Below, in pieces: positions 24,131 through 33,301 of a stretch of DNA of 64,000 nt. Position 1 is the stretch's first letter. Each line of letters starts with the position of its first letter. The notes beneath the pieces are model-generated. The model was not told the DNA's origin and ran no database searches. It saw nothing but the letters and a program-made list of their open reading frames with translations. Source of the DNA: Enterococcus mundtii (lineage in GTDB: Bacteria > Bacillota > Bacilli > Lactobacillales > Enterococcaceae); the NCBI RefSeq assembly GCF_002813755.1, contig NZ_CP018062.1:83077-147076 (forward strand), written 5' to 3'. The translations under genes were made by a program, and so were the position numbers.

Positions 24131-24592
24131 ATGAAAAAGAAAATAGTTTTAACGTTAATGTCATTAGTAACGTTGGCTGTTATTTTAGTTGGATGTGGAA
24201 ACAATCAAGCGTCGGCAGCAAACGAGAAAGAAGATTCTACGTTACTAAAACCAGGAACAGTCTGGAAAGATGACAATAGTACATTAAAAGTGATCGACGA
24301 TAGTACCTGGGAATATACGAAAGATAGTCCAATGCCAGTTAGCAAACAAATTAGTGTGGAAAGAATTGAGGATTACACTGGCTTTGAAACGTACAAAATT
24401 ATTGATTCTGCAGATGTAAAAGAGTTTACTAGTAGTACTCATGAATTTTTTGTTATCCCGATAGAAGAAAACGGGATAACTCAGATATCTTTTGGTGCTG
24501 TACCATCTAAAGAAAATGAAGGTGGAAGAACACATGATGAAGTAATAGAATTTTCTCGAAAATACGGTGATAATTACAAATTGCAAAAATAA
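24131..24592 (+). CDS. Lipoprotein, 153 aa
   Basis: N-terminal lipoprotein signal with lipobox LVGC (Cys near residue 22), then a hydrophilic ~130-residue domain not recognised. Lipoproteins are commonly encoded among conjugation genes, sometimes as pheromone precursors or exclusion factors. The signal-peptide tail here (TLAVILVGC) could yield a short hydrophobic peptide, but this is not tested. Its own -10-like TATAAT at 24104 suggests a separate promoter. Confidence 0.7.
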   Translation: MKKKIVLTLMSLVTLAVILVGCGNNQASAANEKEDSTLLKPGTVWKDDNSTLKVIDDSTWEYTKDSPMPVSKQISVERIEDYTGFETYKIIDSADVKEFTSSTHEFFVIPIEENGITQISFGAVPSKENEGGRTHDEVIEFSRKYGDNYKLQK

Positions 24593-24616
24593 ATTTAAGT
24601 TAAATATTCTATGTAG

Positions 24617-24646
24617 AAAGACTAGTGAATGCTCATTAGTCTTTTT
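24617..24646 (+). terminator. Intra-operon terminator-like hairpin 1
   Basis: AAGACTA-GTGAATGCTCA-TTAGTCTT with TTTTTT, followed 20 nt later by the GAAAGGAGGTGAG ribosome binding site of the next transfer gene. Confidence 0.65.
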
Positions 24647-24670
24647 TGTTGCTTGAAAGGAGGTGAGAAG

Positions 24671-24871
24671 ATGGCCAAAAAGAAATCAACCTTAGAAGAA
24701 GCTGCGGCACGTGTACTAGAAAAACGTGGACAATCTGAAACGGATTGGCGAAAAAACACACTTGAAAAAGTACAGTTTGCATTTTTCCGCGGACAAGATA
24801 AGGATTTAGAAGAGTATGTATTAAATCGAGAACGACAAAAAATCATATTAAAAGAAATCAATAAAATATAA
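24671..24871 (+). CDS. Small conjugation-region protein, 66 aa
   Basis: MAKKKSTLEEAAARVLEKRG..., charged and helical. A strong AAAGGAGGTGAG lies before ATG 24671. Position just ahead of the pilin-like gene suggests a transfer accessory protein. Family not recognised. Confidence 0.55.
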   Translation: MAKKKSTLEEAAARVLEKRGQSETDWRKNTLEKVQFAFFRGQDKDLEEYVLNRERQKIILKEINKI

Positions 24872-24894
24872 AAAGGAATTGTAGGAGGAAGAAG

Positions 24895-25182
24895 ATGATT
24901 CAATTATTTTTACAAACGCAAGTTTTAGGAGCTGTAGATATTTTCCAAAGTATCACAACTGCTGCAAATAATTTAAAAAACTCTTTGATGGTGATTGCAC
25001 CGATTATCGCAGTAGTGTCAATCATAATTGGTGGTGTCATGTTTTTTATTGGTCGTCGTCAGGTCGAACAAGGGAAGGAAAGAATTTTTAATACGATTTT
25101 GGGAATTATTATTGCAGTGGCAGCTACATCTATTGTGTTATCAGTATGTTCAATGTTTGGAATGAGTCCTTCAGGAATTTAA
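24895..25182 (+). CDS. VirB2/TrbC-like pilin (PrgF-type) membrane protein
   Basis: A 95-aa protein with an N-terminal hydrophobic region and two transmembrane helices (LMVIAPIIAVVSIIIGGVMF and IFNTILGIIIAVAATSIVL) joined by a short basic loop (GRRQVEQGKER). This is the topology of VirB2/TrbC pilins and of small Gram-positive type IV secretion proteins such as PrgF. GTAGGAGGAAG precedes the ATG. Confidence 0.7.
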   Translation: MIQLFLQTQVLGAVDIFQSITTAANNLKNSLMVIAPIIAVVSIIIGGVMFFIGRRQVEQGKERIFNTILGIIIAVAATSIVLSVCSMFGMSPSGI

Positions 25183-25194
25183 ATAAATCTGTAA

Positions 25195-25231
25195 AAGCCA
25201 AAAGTAGCTAGTTACTTTTGGCTTTTTTTGA
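25195..25231 (+). terminator. Intra-operon terminator-like hairpin 2
   Basis: AGCCAAAAGTA / TACTTTTGGCT stem followed by TTTTTT, then GAAAGGAG of the next gene within a few bases. Confidence 0.75.
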
Positions 25232-25244
25232 AAGGAGACTAGGT

Positions 25245-27341
25245 ATGATTTTTACAATTAGTGCAGTAACCAAAGAGGGGAAAAAGTTTTTAAAACAAGC
25301 AATCAAGGAAGAAGGCCGCTCTTTAGGGTTTGGTAAAAAGAACAAATATAAAGCAGCTGAACTCGAAAAGCAATTACATACGTTAGGACGTGTGTTGGAA
25401 GAAGCAAAACAAACCGAAATTGAGTTGGTGATCACACTGCATGATGAAGAAGGCAGTATTGAAAAAGCTGGAACGTCATATGTCTTTGAACCGCTTGTTT
25501 TCCGTATTAGCGAAGGGTTTTATCCGACTTTGGTTGATTTAATCCGCGAAGATCTATTTAAGGATACTGATGAAAATATGAGTGTTGAAGAATCTTTTAG
25601 GAACGAGAAAATCATGGCGGTATTGGAAAAAACCTTGGAGTCTGAAGCACAGGTGGATTCTTCAAATATCCACACCGAAGCAACAACCTCCACAGAACCT
25701 GCTCCGTGGGAAAGACCTATTTTTCTAACTGAAGACGAAGAAACTTCTGAAGAAAAAAGTGAAATCAAAGAGATCAAAGCTAAAGACGATTCCTCATTCG
25801 ATGAATTCGAAGATATAAATGTTGAACAGGAAGAAAGAGGGAGTGATTTTAAAGATCCGTTTGAGGAAACAGAAGAGATAATTTCTCAAGAAGAGGAAAG
25901 CATGGATACAATCACAACCTTGTCTCAATCCGATCCGTTAGATTGGACAGAAGAAAAAATCCAACAATTCATTGAACCATTCTTTTTAGAAGAAGCACAA
26001 AAGCAGCAAGAAGAAATCAAGCAACAAACTTTTCTAGAGTATATTCAAGCGCAGTTTCCAGTAGAAGAGGAATGGATGAAAGAAAAACAAAAAATCTTTT
26101 TAAATGACCTCTATCTAAAGCTCGAATTAGGACAGGCCTATAAAGTATTTGTTGAAACACAACAAGAGTTGATCGCACAAAGTCGAGGTATGTTACAAGA
26201 ACAGTTAGAAAGTGTGAAGTCAATCAATTGGAATGAATTAGCACAGGAAGAATTACTGGCTACTTTTGAAGAGAAACAAGAAGAAATGAACCAGGAAGTC
26301 AATGATTATACTCTCCAACAGAATCAATCATGGGAAGAAAAAAAGGCTGCACTAATAGAAGAAGAGCAACGTGTTATTGAAGAAGAAACCCGTAAAATCA
26401 AGGAAAAGTACGAGAAAAAGCGTGAACAGACCTATGCGTTGATTGTGGAACGAATCAATCAATTTATATCCGACAATCAGGATTCTTTCCTAAAAGAAAA
26501 GAACGCATTACTTCAGGAACGTATGATGGCACTAAAACAATCATATTATGATTCACTTGCCAATGATAAAGCGAAAATCAGCCAAACACTTAGTGAAGAA
26601 CTAAATCGTACGTATCAAGGAACACTACAGGTTGTTTTTGAAAAGTACCAAAAAATACAAGAAGAACTAACTAAAAAAACTCCTGAGTGGAAAATGACTC
26701 ACGAAAAAGAACAAAAAATGGAAGAAGCTCGTCTAAGGGCAGTGCAGAAGGAAAAGCAACAGCAAGAAGAGCTTCAAACACGACAAAAAGAAGTCGCGCT
26801 AAAAGAAGCAGAATTGGCAATGAAAGAGAAAGAACTGGAACAAGTTAAAGAAGAAAAGAGAGCAGCACGGCAAGAACGGAAAGAACAACACGAATTAGTA
26901 TTAGAACAATTAAGACAAGCACAACTTAATCAATTTATGCAGCCTAGTAAGCAACCGCCGAATCCCTCAAGTGAATCGACAAAAGAACCTGTGATCCCTA
27001 AAACAGTAAATGGTTGGATGGCGGGTTGTATTGCAAGTATTAGCTTATTGATCGGTGGGGGATCAGTCGCTACTTTTAATCACTTCCATCAAGCTGCGCA
27101 AGCAGATTCTGTTGCGACAACTGAATCGATTCAAGAAGCCCAGGCACAAGCACAAGCGATTTATGAGAAGAAATTACAAGAACTAGTGAGTCAAAAGACA
27201 CCGGAAAGTGCAGAAGTGTCAGAAACTGGAGAGAAAGAAAACAAAACTAAGAAAGATTCAGAAGAAAAAACAAGTCAAAGCACTCAATCTAGTGAGAAAA
27301 AGACAGAAGAGAAAAAGACAGAACAAAATGAGGTGAAATAA
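25245..27341 (+). CDS. Large coiled-coil membrane protein of the transfer apparatus
   Basis: A 698-aa protein. A compact N-terminal region (~120 residues) is followed by an acidic linker and a very long Glu/Lys/Gln-rich coiled coil (~residues 230-570). A single transmembrane helix lies near residue 595 (GWMAGCIASISLLIGGGSVA), with a ~90-residue charged extracytoplasmic tail. Not assigned to a named family. Position between pilin-like and coupling-protein genes suggests a scaffold linking cytoplasm and envelope. ATG 25245 follows AAAGGAG; the stop overlaps the next ATG (TAATG). Confidence 0.7.
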   Translation: MIFTISAVTKEGKKFLKQAIKEEGRSLGFGKKNKYKAAELEKQLHTLGRVLEEAKQTEIELVITLHDEEGSIEKAGTSYVFEPLVFRISEGFYPTLVDLIREDLFKDTDENMSVEESFRNEKIMAVLEKTLESEAQVDSSNIHTEATTSTEPAPWERPIFLTEDEETSEEKSEIKEIKAKDDSSFDEFEDINVEQEERGSDFKDPFEETEEIISQEEESMDTITTLSQSDPLDWTEEKIQQFIEPFFLEEAQKQQEEIKQQTFLEYIQAQFPVEEEWMKEKQKIFLNDLYLKLELGQAYKVFVETQQELIAQSRGMLQEQLESVKSINWNELAQEELLATFEEKQEEMNQEVNDYTLQQNQSWEEKKAALIEEEQRVIEEETRKIKEKYEKKREQTYALIVERINQFISDNQDSFLKEKNALLQERMMALKQSYYDSLANDKAKISQTLSEELNRTYQGTLQVVFEKYQKIQEELTKKTPEWKMTHEKEQKMEEARLRAVQKEKQQQEELQTRQKEVALKEAELAMKEKELEQVKEEKRAARQERKEQHELVLEQLRQAQLNQFMQPSKQPPNPSSESTKEPVIPKTVNGWMAGCIASISLLIGGGSVATFNHFHQAAQADSVATTESIQEAQAQAQAIYEKKLQELVSQKTPESAEVSETGEKENKTKKDSEEKTSQSTQSSEKKTEEKKTEQNEVK

Positions 27342-29947
27342 TGCGCGTCAGGGAAACAACGAAACGAAAAGACAAGTTTTTTAACCTTGAGAAAACCAAA
27401 TATCTTTCTCATTACTATCGTTATACTCCAGCAGGTGAACGATTACCAGAGAAGCACGACAAACGAGTCAAACAAAAACTGATGTATACAGGATTGGTTT
27501 ATTTGCCACTTGATTATTTTGCCACAAGATTTACAGAAGTCTTTAGTCGTTTTCATTTAATCCCTGGTAGCTTACAAGGAATCAATTGGTTAGACCTTGA
27601 GAGTTTCCCCAAATTAATTGAATTCGATGCTTCAGGTTTTTGGAATCCGATTGTTGCACAAAATAGTTTAGGCACGCGTTTATTAGTCTCATCGGTTTGT
27701 CTAGCACCAGCCGTTATCATGGGTTTTAAAATGGATATGTGGTTTCGTCCTTTAGCAGACGGTCAAAAGGGAGATAACCGGTTAAAAACGTTGAAAGAGA
27801 TTCAACAAATTTTTCCTGAGATACCAGAAACCAAAGAGATCTTTCCTGGATATGGTGGGATTCCGATTACGCATTATAAAAATCGGTGGTATATCCAGAC
27901 AGATCAGGTCAATACATGTATTGTTGGTACTTCACGTTCTGGTAAAGGCCAAGTAGAAGTATTAGCAACAATAGATAACTTATCACGTGCAAAAATTCAA
28001 AGCTCTATCATTGTAAATGATCCTAAAACGGAGTTGTATGTGGCTAGTAAAGATGAACTAGAGGCGCGGGGCTATGATGTTTATGCCTTTAATATCACAG
28101 AACCTCTTCAATCAATGAGTGACAATCCGCTTGCGTTAATTGTTAAATATTGGCAACGAGGAGACGTTGATACTGCAACACAGTTGACCAATACTTTTAC
28201 CAATACGATTTACTATGACGCAAATGCTTCAGATAACAAATACTTTAATGAAAATGCGCAGAAGGCTGTCAATGCGCTTATTTTTGCGTTGTTAGAACAA
28301 GCGGATCAAACAGGTGATTATTCAAAATTAACTCCCAATAACCTTGTAGAATTGTTATCAGAAATTGGAGGGTTCAACTATCAAGATCCAGAGAATGAAT
28401 TTAAGCAACTTAATGCCTTAGATGAATTTATGAATCAATTGCCACCAGGAAATATGGCCAAAAAGCAATATGGGGCAACAAAAATTGGGTCAGATAAGGC
28501 GAAAGGTAATATTCTTTCAACAGCTATTACTGGATTAAATCCATTTACTTTGTCAAAAATTGCAAAAATGACTTCACAATCAACTATTGAATATAAATCA
28601 GTAGGTTTTCCAAAGTATTTAGACTTGAAACTACATGAGTCACTCTTAAATCAACGAATTATTGTTGATTTTTATCATAAAGAGAAGAAAATCCATGAAG
28701 AACATGTAAAAGTAGGATACCGAGGATTTTGTGAAATCAATTTTAATTGTCAATTAGAGCAAGGTGATAAGATTTGTTTGAAGTATACTCATGAAAACAA
28801 AAATTATGTTGCTTGGTATCAATTCTCTCAAAAGATAATGAAAGATGAAAATGGAGAAATCGTGTATCGAAAAAAACGCGGTGAAACACATTTGCCAGAG
28901 TTAGAAAAAGAAGCGGTGCTTACTTTAGAGGAAGAAAGAAGTAATTTAATGGTGGAATCGATACGGATGCACTATACCGATAAACCAATGGCAATTTTTA
29001 TGCTTACGCCTGATTATGATCCCTCAAACCATATCATTGTCAGTATCTTTCTTAGTCAGCTTTATAAGGAATTATCAACACAATGTGTCAAAACTAAAGG
29101 AGACGAATGTCATCGAAGAATCCATTTTATTTTAGATGAATTTGGAAATATGCCACCAATGGATAATATGGAAGGAATCATGACGGTGACTGCTGGCCGA
29201 AATATGTTGTGGGATCTATTTATCCAATCTTATCAACAGTTAACCGCAAAATATGGGGAGCAAAATGCTGCGATTATAAAAGCAAATTGTCAAACGCACA
29301 TTTATATCATGTCAACAGATGACGATACGATTGAAGAATTCTCTAGGAAAGTGGGAAATAAAACCGTTGAGCAAGAGAATAGTACGATCAACATGTTTGG
29401 TATGAATAAGCATATTAATCGCAATGTTGATTCTGACCGTATTTTGACACCAGAACGGATATCAACCCTTTTAGAAGGAGAGACTATCGTTCTTGCTCCA
29501 TTAAAGAGAAGGGATCTTAATGGAAACAAGATAAGACCATATCCCATTTTTAATTCTGAAAAAACCAATAGTCCGTATGCTTATCAATATATCGAAGATT
29601 TTAATCCTTCATGGGATATCAATGATATTAATATTCATTGTACCCATGCTGATTTGGATTTAAAAGCTCTTCAAATTGACTATGACTATTTTTTACCAGA
29701 TGAGTATGCACGTCGTCTGTATCATGGGTTACATGAACAATTTGAAGAAATAGAAGAAAATATGTACCTAAAAATTGTCCAATCAATCGAAAACAAAACA
29801 GCAAAAAAAATATTGCTTCAATTGTATGAAGATCAAGAAATTGATCGTCTTCAAGAATATGTTAAAAAGCTGATCAAAAATGAAGAACTATCCGAAATGA
29901 TCGGTAAACGACTGATAATCGAAGCAGAAAAGGCGGTGAGTGAATGA
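27341..29947 (+). CDS. virD4: Type IV coupling protein (VirD4/TraG/PcfC family)
   Basis: An 868-aa membrane-anchored ATPase that delivers the relaxase-DNA complex to the secretion channel. Hydrophobic segments lie around residues 50-60 and 112-128. Walker A is GTSRSGKG (residues 196-203), Walker B FILDEFGNMPPMD (about 590), and the TraG-typical GRNMLWDLFIQSYQQL and CQTHIYIMSTD follow. An extra ~100-residue module (about 415-515) is inserted compared with short VirD4 proteins. Overlaps its neighbours at both ends (TAATG and ATGA). Confidence 0.93.
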   Translation: MRVRETTKRKDKFFNLEKTKYLSHYYRYTPAGERLPEKHDKRVKQKLMYTGLVYLPLDYFATRFTEVFSRFHLIPGSLQGINWLDLESFPKLIEFDASGFWNPIVAQNSLGTRLLVSSVCLAPAVIMGFKMDMWFRPLADGQKGDNRLKTLKEIQQIFPEIPETKEIFPGYGGIPITHYKNRWYIQTDQVNTCIVGTSRSGKGQVEVLATIDNLSRAKIQSSIIVNDPKTELYVASKDELEARGYDVYAFNITEPLQSMSDNPLALIVKYWQRGDVDTATQLTNTFTNTIYYDANASDNKYFNENAQKAVNALIFALLEQADQTGDYSKLTPNNLVELLSEIGGFNYQDPENEFKQLNALDEFMNQLPPGNMAKKQYGATKIGSDKAKGNILSTAITGLNPFTLSKIAKMTSQSTIEYKSVGFPKYLDLKLHESLLNQRIIVDFYHKEKKIHEEHVKVGYRGFCEINFNCQLEQGDKICLKYTHENKNYVAWYQFSQKIMKDENGEIVYRKKRGETHLPELEKEAVLTLEEERSNLMVESIRMHYTDKPMAIFMLTPDYDPSNHIIVSIFLSQLYKELSTQCVKTKGDECHRRIHFILDEFGNMPPMDNMEGIMTVTAGRNMLWDLFIQSYQQLTAKYGEQNAAIIKANCQTHIYIMSTDDDTIEEFSRKVGNKTVEQENSTINMFGMNKHINRNVDSDRILTPERISTLLEGETIVLAPLKRRDLNGNKIRPYPIFNSEKTNSPYAYQYIEDFNPSWDINDINIHCTHADLDLKALQIDYDYFLPDEYARRLYHGLHEQFEEIEENMYLKIVQSIENKTAKKILLQLYEDQEIDRLQEYVKKLIKNEELSEMIGKRLIIEAEKAVSE

Positions 29948-32238
29948 TTGGAGGAATCTTATCAGATATTGGAGATTGGTTCAGTGGACTGTTTGGTGAC
30001 GGAGTAGACAGTGACGCGGTTACAAAAGTCCTACAAGATTATAGCCAGTATCTCCAATATCAAGACGTCTTCAGTTGGATCGGTAACACGATTTTATGGG
30101 GGTTGATCAAATTATTCTACAGTTTGAATAAGACCTTAGAAGATACGATTTATCAAAGTTTTTCATTGAAAGATGTGTTGAACGCAGCAGGGGTTTCTAC
30201 ACTTTATCAAGATCTAATAAGTAAACTTGCGGCATTGTTAATGGTCGTAACATTGATTTACATTGGGATCAAATTTTCAGTAAGCAAGAATCCACCACAA
30301 ATAAAAAATGTTTTTATTAATCTATTGCTAGCCATGTTGATTATTGTTGGTGGAAGTTCGTTGATCGATCAAGGGTTAAATCTCAGTCAGAGCTTTTACG
30401 GGGACATTAGTTCAGCGAATCAATCGCAAAAAAGTAACTCACCGGCCTTTCAATTGATTCAAAACAATGTTTATGACATAAGCACGGTGCTAGATACTGA
30501 TCCAGATAAGGTCACAAGTTTGCCAACGGATCAACGTAATCCATTGACAGCTGAAAATTTTAAATACGCCGATATCAATGGGGTTATAACCCCTGACGAA
30601 GTTGACGATATTATAGGAAAAAGTAAAAAAAATGAACTAAACCAAACTCAAATTGATCGAATTAACGCTTTACAGTACAAATTAGAATTAGATGATACAG
30701 GGAAAAAAATACCAGTAAAAATCGATGATACAGGACTTGCACAGTACGTCTATACTTCAGGTTATCGTCAATATTACAGTGAGTCATGGACGATCTTAGT
30801 TGGGGAAATTTCTCTAGCGGTGGCTTATTTATTCATTTTGTTTACTATTGTGATTTGTATCATTGAACTAGTATTCAAGAAATTTTATTTAGTAATTGCA
30901 GCTAGTACAGATTTAGAAACAGGGCAAAGAATGAAGACGGCAATCAATGACGTATCTCAGTCATTCTTATTGTTAGCTTTTACTATTTTAGAACTACAAA
31001 TTTATGTAACAGTCCTTTCAGGAATCGGTGATTTACACACAGCTGGAAAGCTGAATGGCTTCTTATACCTCGTTTCTTTAATTGTTCTTACAGTAGCTTT
31101 ATTCAAAGGCTCACAGGCAGTGACAAAGATTTTTGGTGTCGACACGAGTCTGAAGAATGGCGCAAATTCACTCATGAGTGCTTTTGCTTTGACTCAAACA
31201 GCGAAGAATGCCGCTGGAGGAGCGAAGAGTGTTGTAAATGCAGGTAAAAATAGTCTAAGTAAATTGAATGAGATCCGTAAAAATGGATTTAAGCATAATA
31301 AAAATGACGAAAGTACGGATAGTGATAATGATAACGGAAATGCCTCTACTAGCTTACCTAGAAGCACTAAGAAGGTATCAGAAGTACTTGGAAAAGGAAA
31401 AGAGGGGTTATCAAAAGCCGTACAAGGTGCTGGCTACTTGCATGAACGTGGACTAAAAGGAGCAGCAAAAGACGTAAAAGAAAAAGCAAAAGAAACGGTC
31501 AATGACAAGTTAGAAGACACACGTGCAAAAGACGTCGCGAATGCGATTAAAAATCCTTCTGAAGCATTAGAAAAACAGAAGGAAAAAGTTGATCAATTGA
31601 AAAATGAAGTTGGCGATTCATTTGCACAGGGACAAGTTTCAGCAGCTGTTAAAGCCAACGAAAGTGCAAAAACATCTGTAGAAAAAGAACAAGAAGAAAA
31701 TCAACCAGTGTTATCACAACATAAATTTAAGACAAATGCAGCGATACCAGAAGGAGCGAAATCAGAAAAAATTCCAATGGCTGAATTACCAAAACGAAAT
31801 GAAGATCACTCAGACACTAAAATCGAGTTACCAAATAAGGGAATTGAAGTAGGATCAATGAAATCTACAAAAATTAATCTTCCAGGTAATACTCCAGCAT
31901 TAAATAGTCAATTAGATAGTTTTAGTGAAACGGATAATACTTTCACTAAAACAGCTGACTCAGTGAAACAAACACGCAGTCGCCTACCAGAAAATGGAAA
32001 CATGACCACGGTTTCTTATGGATTAAAAGATGGAAATAGTGGCTCAAATCAAACATCGATTGTAACCAAAGAGCGTGCGTCAAAACCAATGGCGAAAACG
32101 CACAGTGGATATCGCCCAGCGAATATTAATTTCACAACGTCACATAAGTTCACTGTTAGCAAGGAAACACAAGAAAAAGAGGCAGCACTGAAAAACCAAA
32201 TTTTAAATAATGCAAAAAATGAAAAAGAGAAGGTCTAA
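29944..32238 (+). CDS. VirB6/TrbL-like polytopic channel protein
   Basis: A 764-aa protein. The N-terminal ~400 residues contain about six transmembrane helices, including LAALLMVVTLIYIGIKF and SLAVAYLFILFTIVICIIEL. The C-terminal ~350 residues are hydrophilic, Lys/Glu/Ser-rich and probably cytoplasmic. This matches Gram-positive VirB6-like channel proteins such as PrgH. Starts in ATGA overlap with the coupling-protein gene. Its stop codon lies inside a terminator-like hairpin. Confidence 0.8.
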   Translation: MIGGILSDIGDWFSGLFGDGVDSDAVTKVLQDYSQYLQYQDVFSWIGNTILWGLIKLFYSLNKTLEDTIYQSFSLKDVLNAAGVSTLYQDLISKLAALLMVVTLIYIGIKFSVSKNPPQIKNVFINLLLAMLIIVGGSSLIDQGLNLSQSFYGDISSANQSQKSNSPAFQLIQNNVYDISTVLDTDPDKVTSLPTDQRNPLTAENFKYADINGVITPDEVDDIIGKSKKNELNQTQIDRINALQYKLELDDTGKKIPVKIDDTGLAQYVYTSGYRQYYSESWTILVGEISLAVAYLFILFTIVICIIELVFKKFYLVIAASTDLETGQRMKTAINDVSQSFLLLAFTILELQIYVTVLSGIGDLHTAGKLNGFLYLVSLIVLTVALFKGSQAVTKIFGVDTSLKNGANSLMSAFALTQTAKNAAGGAKSVVNAGKNSLSKLNEIRKNGFKHNKNDESTDSDNDNGNASTSLPRSTKKVSEVLGKGKEGLSKAVQGAGYLHERGLKGAAKDVKEKAKETVNDKLEDTRAKDVANAIKNPSEALEKQKEKVDQLKNEVGDSFAQGQVSAAVKANESAKTSVEKEQEENQPVLSQHKFKTNAAIPEGAKSEKIPMAELPKRNEDHSDTKIELPNKGIEVGSMKSTKINLPGNTPALNSQLDSFSETDNTFTKTADSVKQTRSRLPENGNMTTVSYGLKDGNSGSNQTSIVTKERASKPMAKTHSGYRPANINFTTSHKFTVSKETQEKEAALKNQILNNAKNEKEKV

Positions 32239-32259
32239 TTATTAGATCTTCTCTTTTTG
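32221..32259 (+). terminator. Intra-operon terminator-like hairpin 3
   Basis: AAAAAGAGAAGGTCTAA / TTAGATCTTCTCTTTTT nearly perfect stem that includes the stop codon of the VirB6-like gene, ends in TTTTT and is followed by GAAAGGGG. Confidence 0.7.
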
Positions 32260-32274
32260 AAAGGGGCAAATGTA

Positions 32275-32595
32275 ATGAATAAGTACTTACGAATGAAAAA
32301 TCCGCCACGTTTCAACGGTGAGTGGAAATTTTACGCGGTTTTTATTTTAGATGCTTTAACCCTAATAGGTTTCTTTCTATTAGCTAAAGGATTAAATAAT
32401 TTATTCCACTTATCAATGGTGTTTGCAATTCTTGATTATATTTTATGGTTGCTCATTGGCGGAATAATGGTTAGACGTCCCTATAACAATCCAGGGCAAC
32501 GTCAATTTTTTATGATCGTTGAATCATTATTTTTTGTTGATAAAAACCACTATCATTCGATTGATCCAAACCGGAATTATCATGGCCGGAGTTAA
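32275..32595 (+). CDS. VirB3/PrgI-like membrane protein
   Basis: A 106-aa protein. A short amphipathic N-terminus is followed by two hydrophobic helices (FYAVFILDALTLIGFFLLA and MVFAILDYILWLLIGGIMV) and a short basic tail. Small two-helix proteins directly upstream of VirB4 correspond to VirB3/PrgI in type IV secretion systems. GAAAGGGG precedes ATG 32275. Confidence 0.72.
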   Translation: MNKYLRMKNPPRFNGEWKFYAVFILDALTLIGFFLLAKGLNNLFHLSMVFAILDYILWLLIGGIMVRRPYNNPGQRQFFMIVESLFFVDKNHYHSIDPNRNYHGRS

Positions 32596-32686
32596 AAATT
32601 ATGAGTATAAAAAACAACAAATTTTGTATTATTAGCCCTAATGATATTCTTATATATCATAAAAGAACCAAGAAAGGAAAAGGATT

Positions 32687-33280
32687 ATGCGAGTAAAAGG
32701 AAAAAGCACACAGACTACAAAATCACTATTCCGAATGGGAAAACCTGAAGATCGATCGATTTTGGATTTATTTCCTTATAAATCATGTAGTGATCAAGGA
32801 ATCTTATTGACAAAAGAAAACCGTTATCAACGTTTTTATCGCGTTATATCTACCGACGTTGAAGGATTAAATGAGCAAGAAAAAGTTGAACGTATGGATC
32901 AGTTGACAATCGTCATGCGAACATTCGTTAAAAATATCAAGTTGATCAGTTTAACGACAGAAACAGATTTAAGTGAACAAATTACACAAAAACGTCAGTT
33001 GCTTAACAAAAATCGTTTAGAACAAATGCAAAATAAACAATTAAGACAGTTAAGGAAGTACGAAAAGAAAATAGTAGAAGAAATCGAGGAACTCAAACGG
33101 GCAGAATTAGAACGGCCAGATTTGAGTTTCTTTTTTGTAATCGAAGCAAAGGATATCAAGGAGTTAAGTAATCAAAACCGACAGCTACTACGTGCTAGTG
33201 GTGTATTAGGATTAAAACCTTTGCCTAAAAAAGAACTGATCAAAATTTTATACCGAATGAATAATATGAACGACGAATAA
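32687..33280 (+). CDS. VirB4 N-terminal-domain-like protein (TrsD type)
   Basis: A 197-aa protein resembling the N-terminal part of Gram-positive VirB4/TrsD proteins: DLFPYKSCSDQGILLTKENR ... YQRFYRVISTDVEGLNEQEK..., followed by a coiled coil. The next gene encodes the ATPase portion. So the VirB4 function seems split into two polypeptides with 21 nt between the reading frames. AAGAAAGGAAAAGG precedes the ATG. Confidence 0.7.
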   Translation: MRVKGKSTQTTKSLFRMGKPEDRSILDLFPYKSCSDQGILLTKENRYQRFYRVISTDVEGLNEQEKVERMDQLTIVMRTFVKNIKLISLTTETDLSEQITQKRQLLNKNRLEQMQNKQLRQLRKYEKKIVEEIEELKRAELERPDLSFFFVIEAKDIKELSNQNRQLLRASGVLGLKPLPKKELIKILYRMNNMNDE

Positions 33281-33301
33281 GAAAAACGGAGGAGACTATT
33301 C

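Noticed and set aside
24131..24592. Sex-pheromone precursor lipoprotein
   Set aside because: The signal-peptide end does not match a known pheromone octapeptide; kept as a lipoprotein without assigned role.
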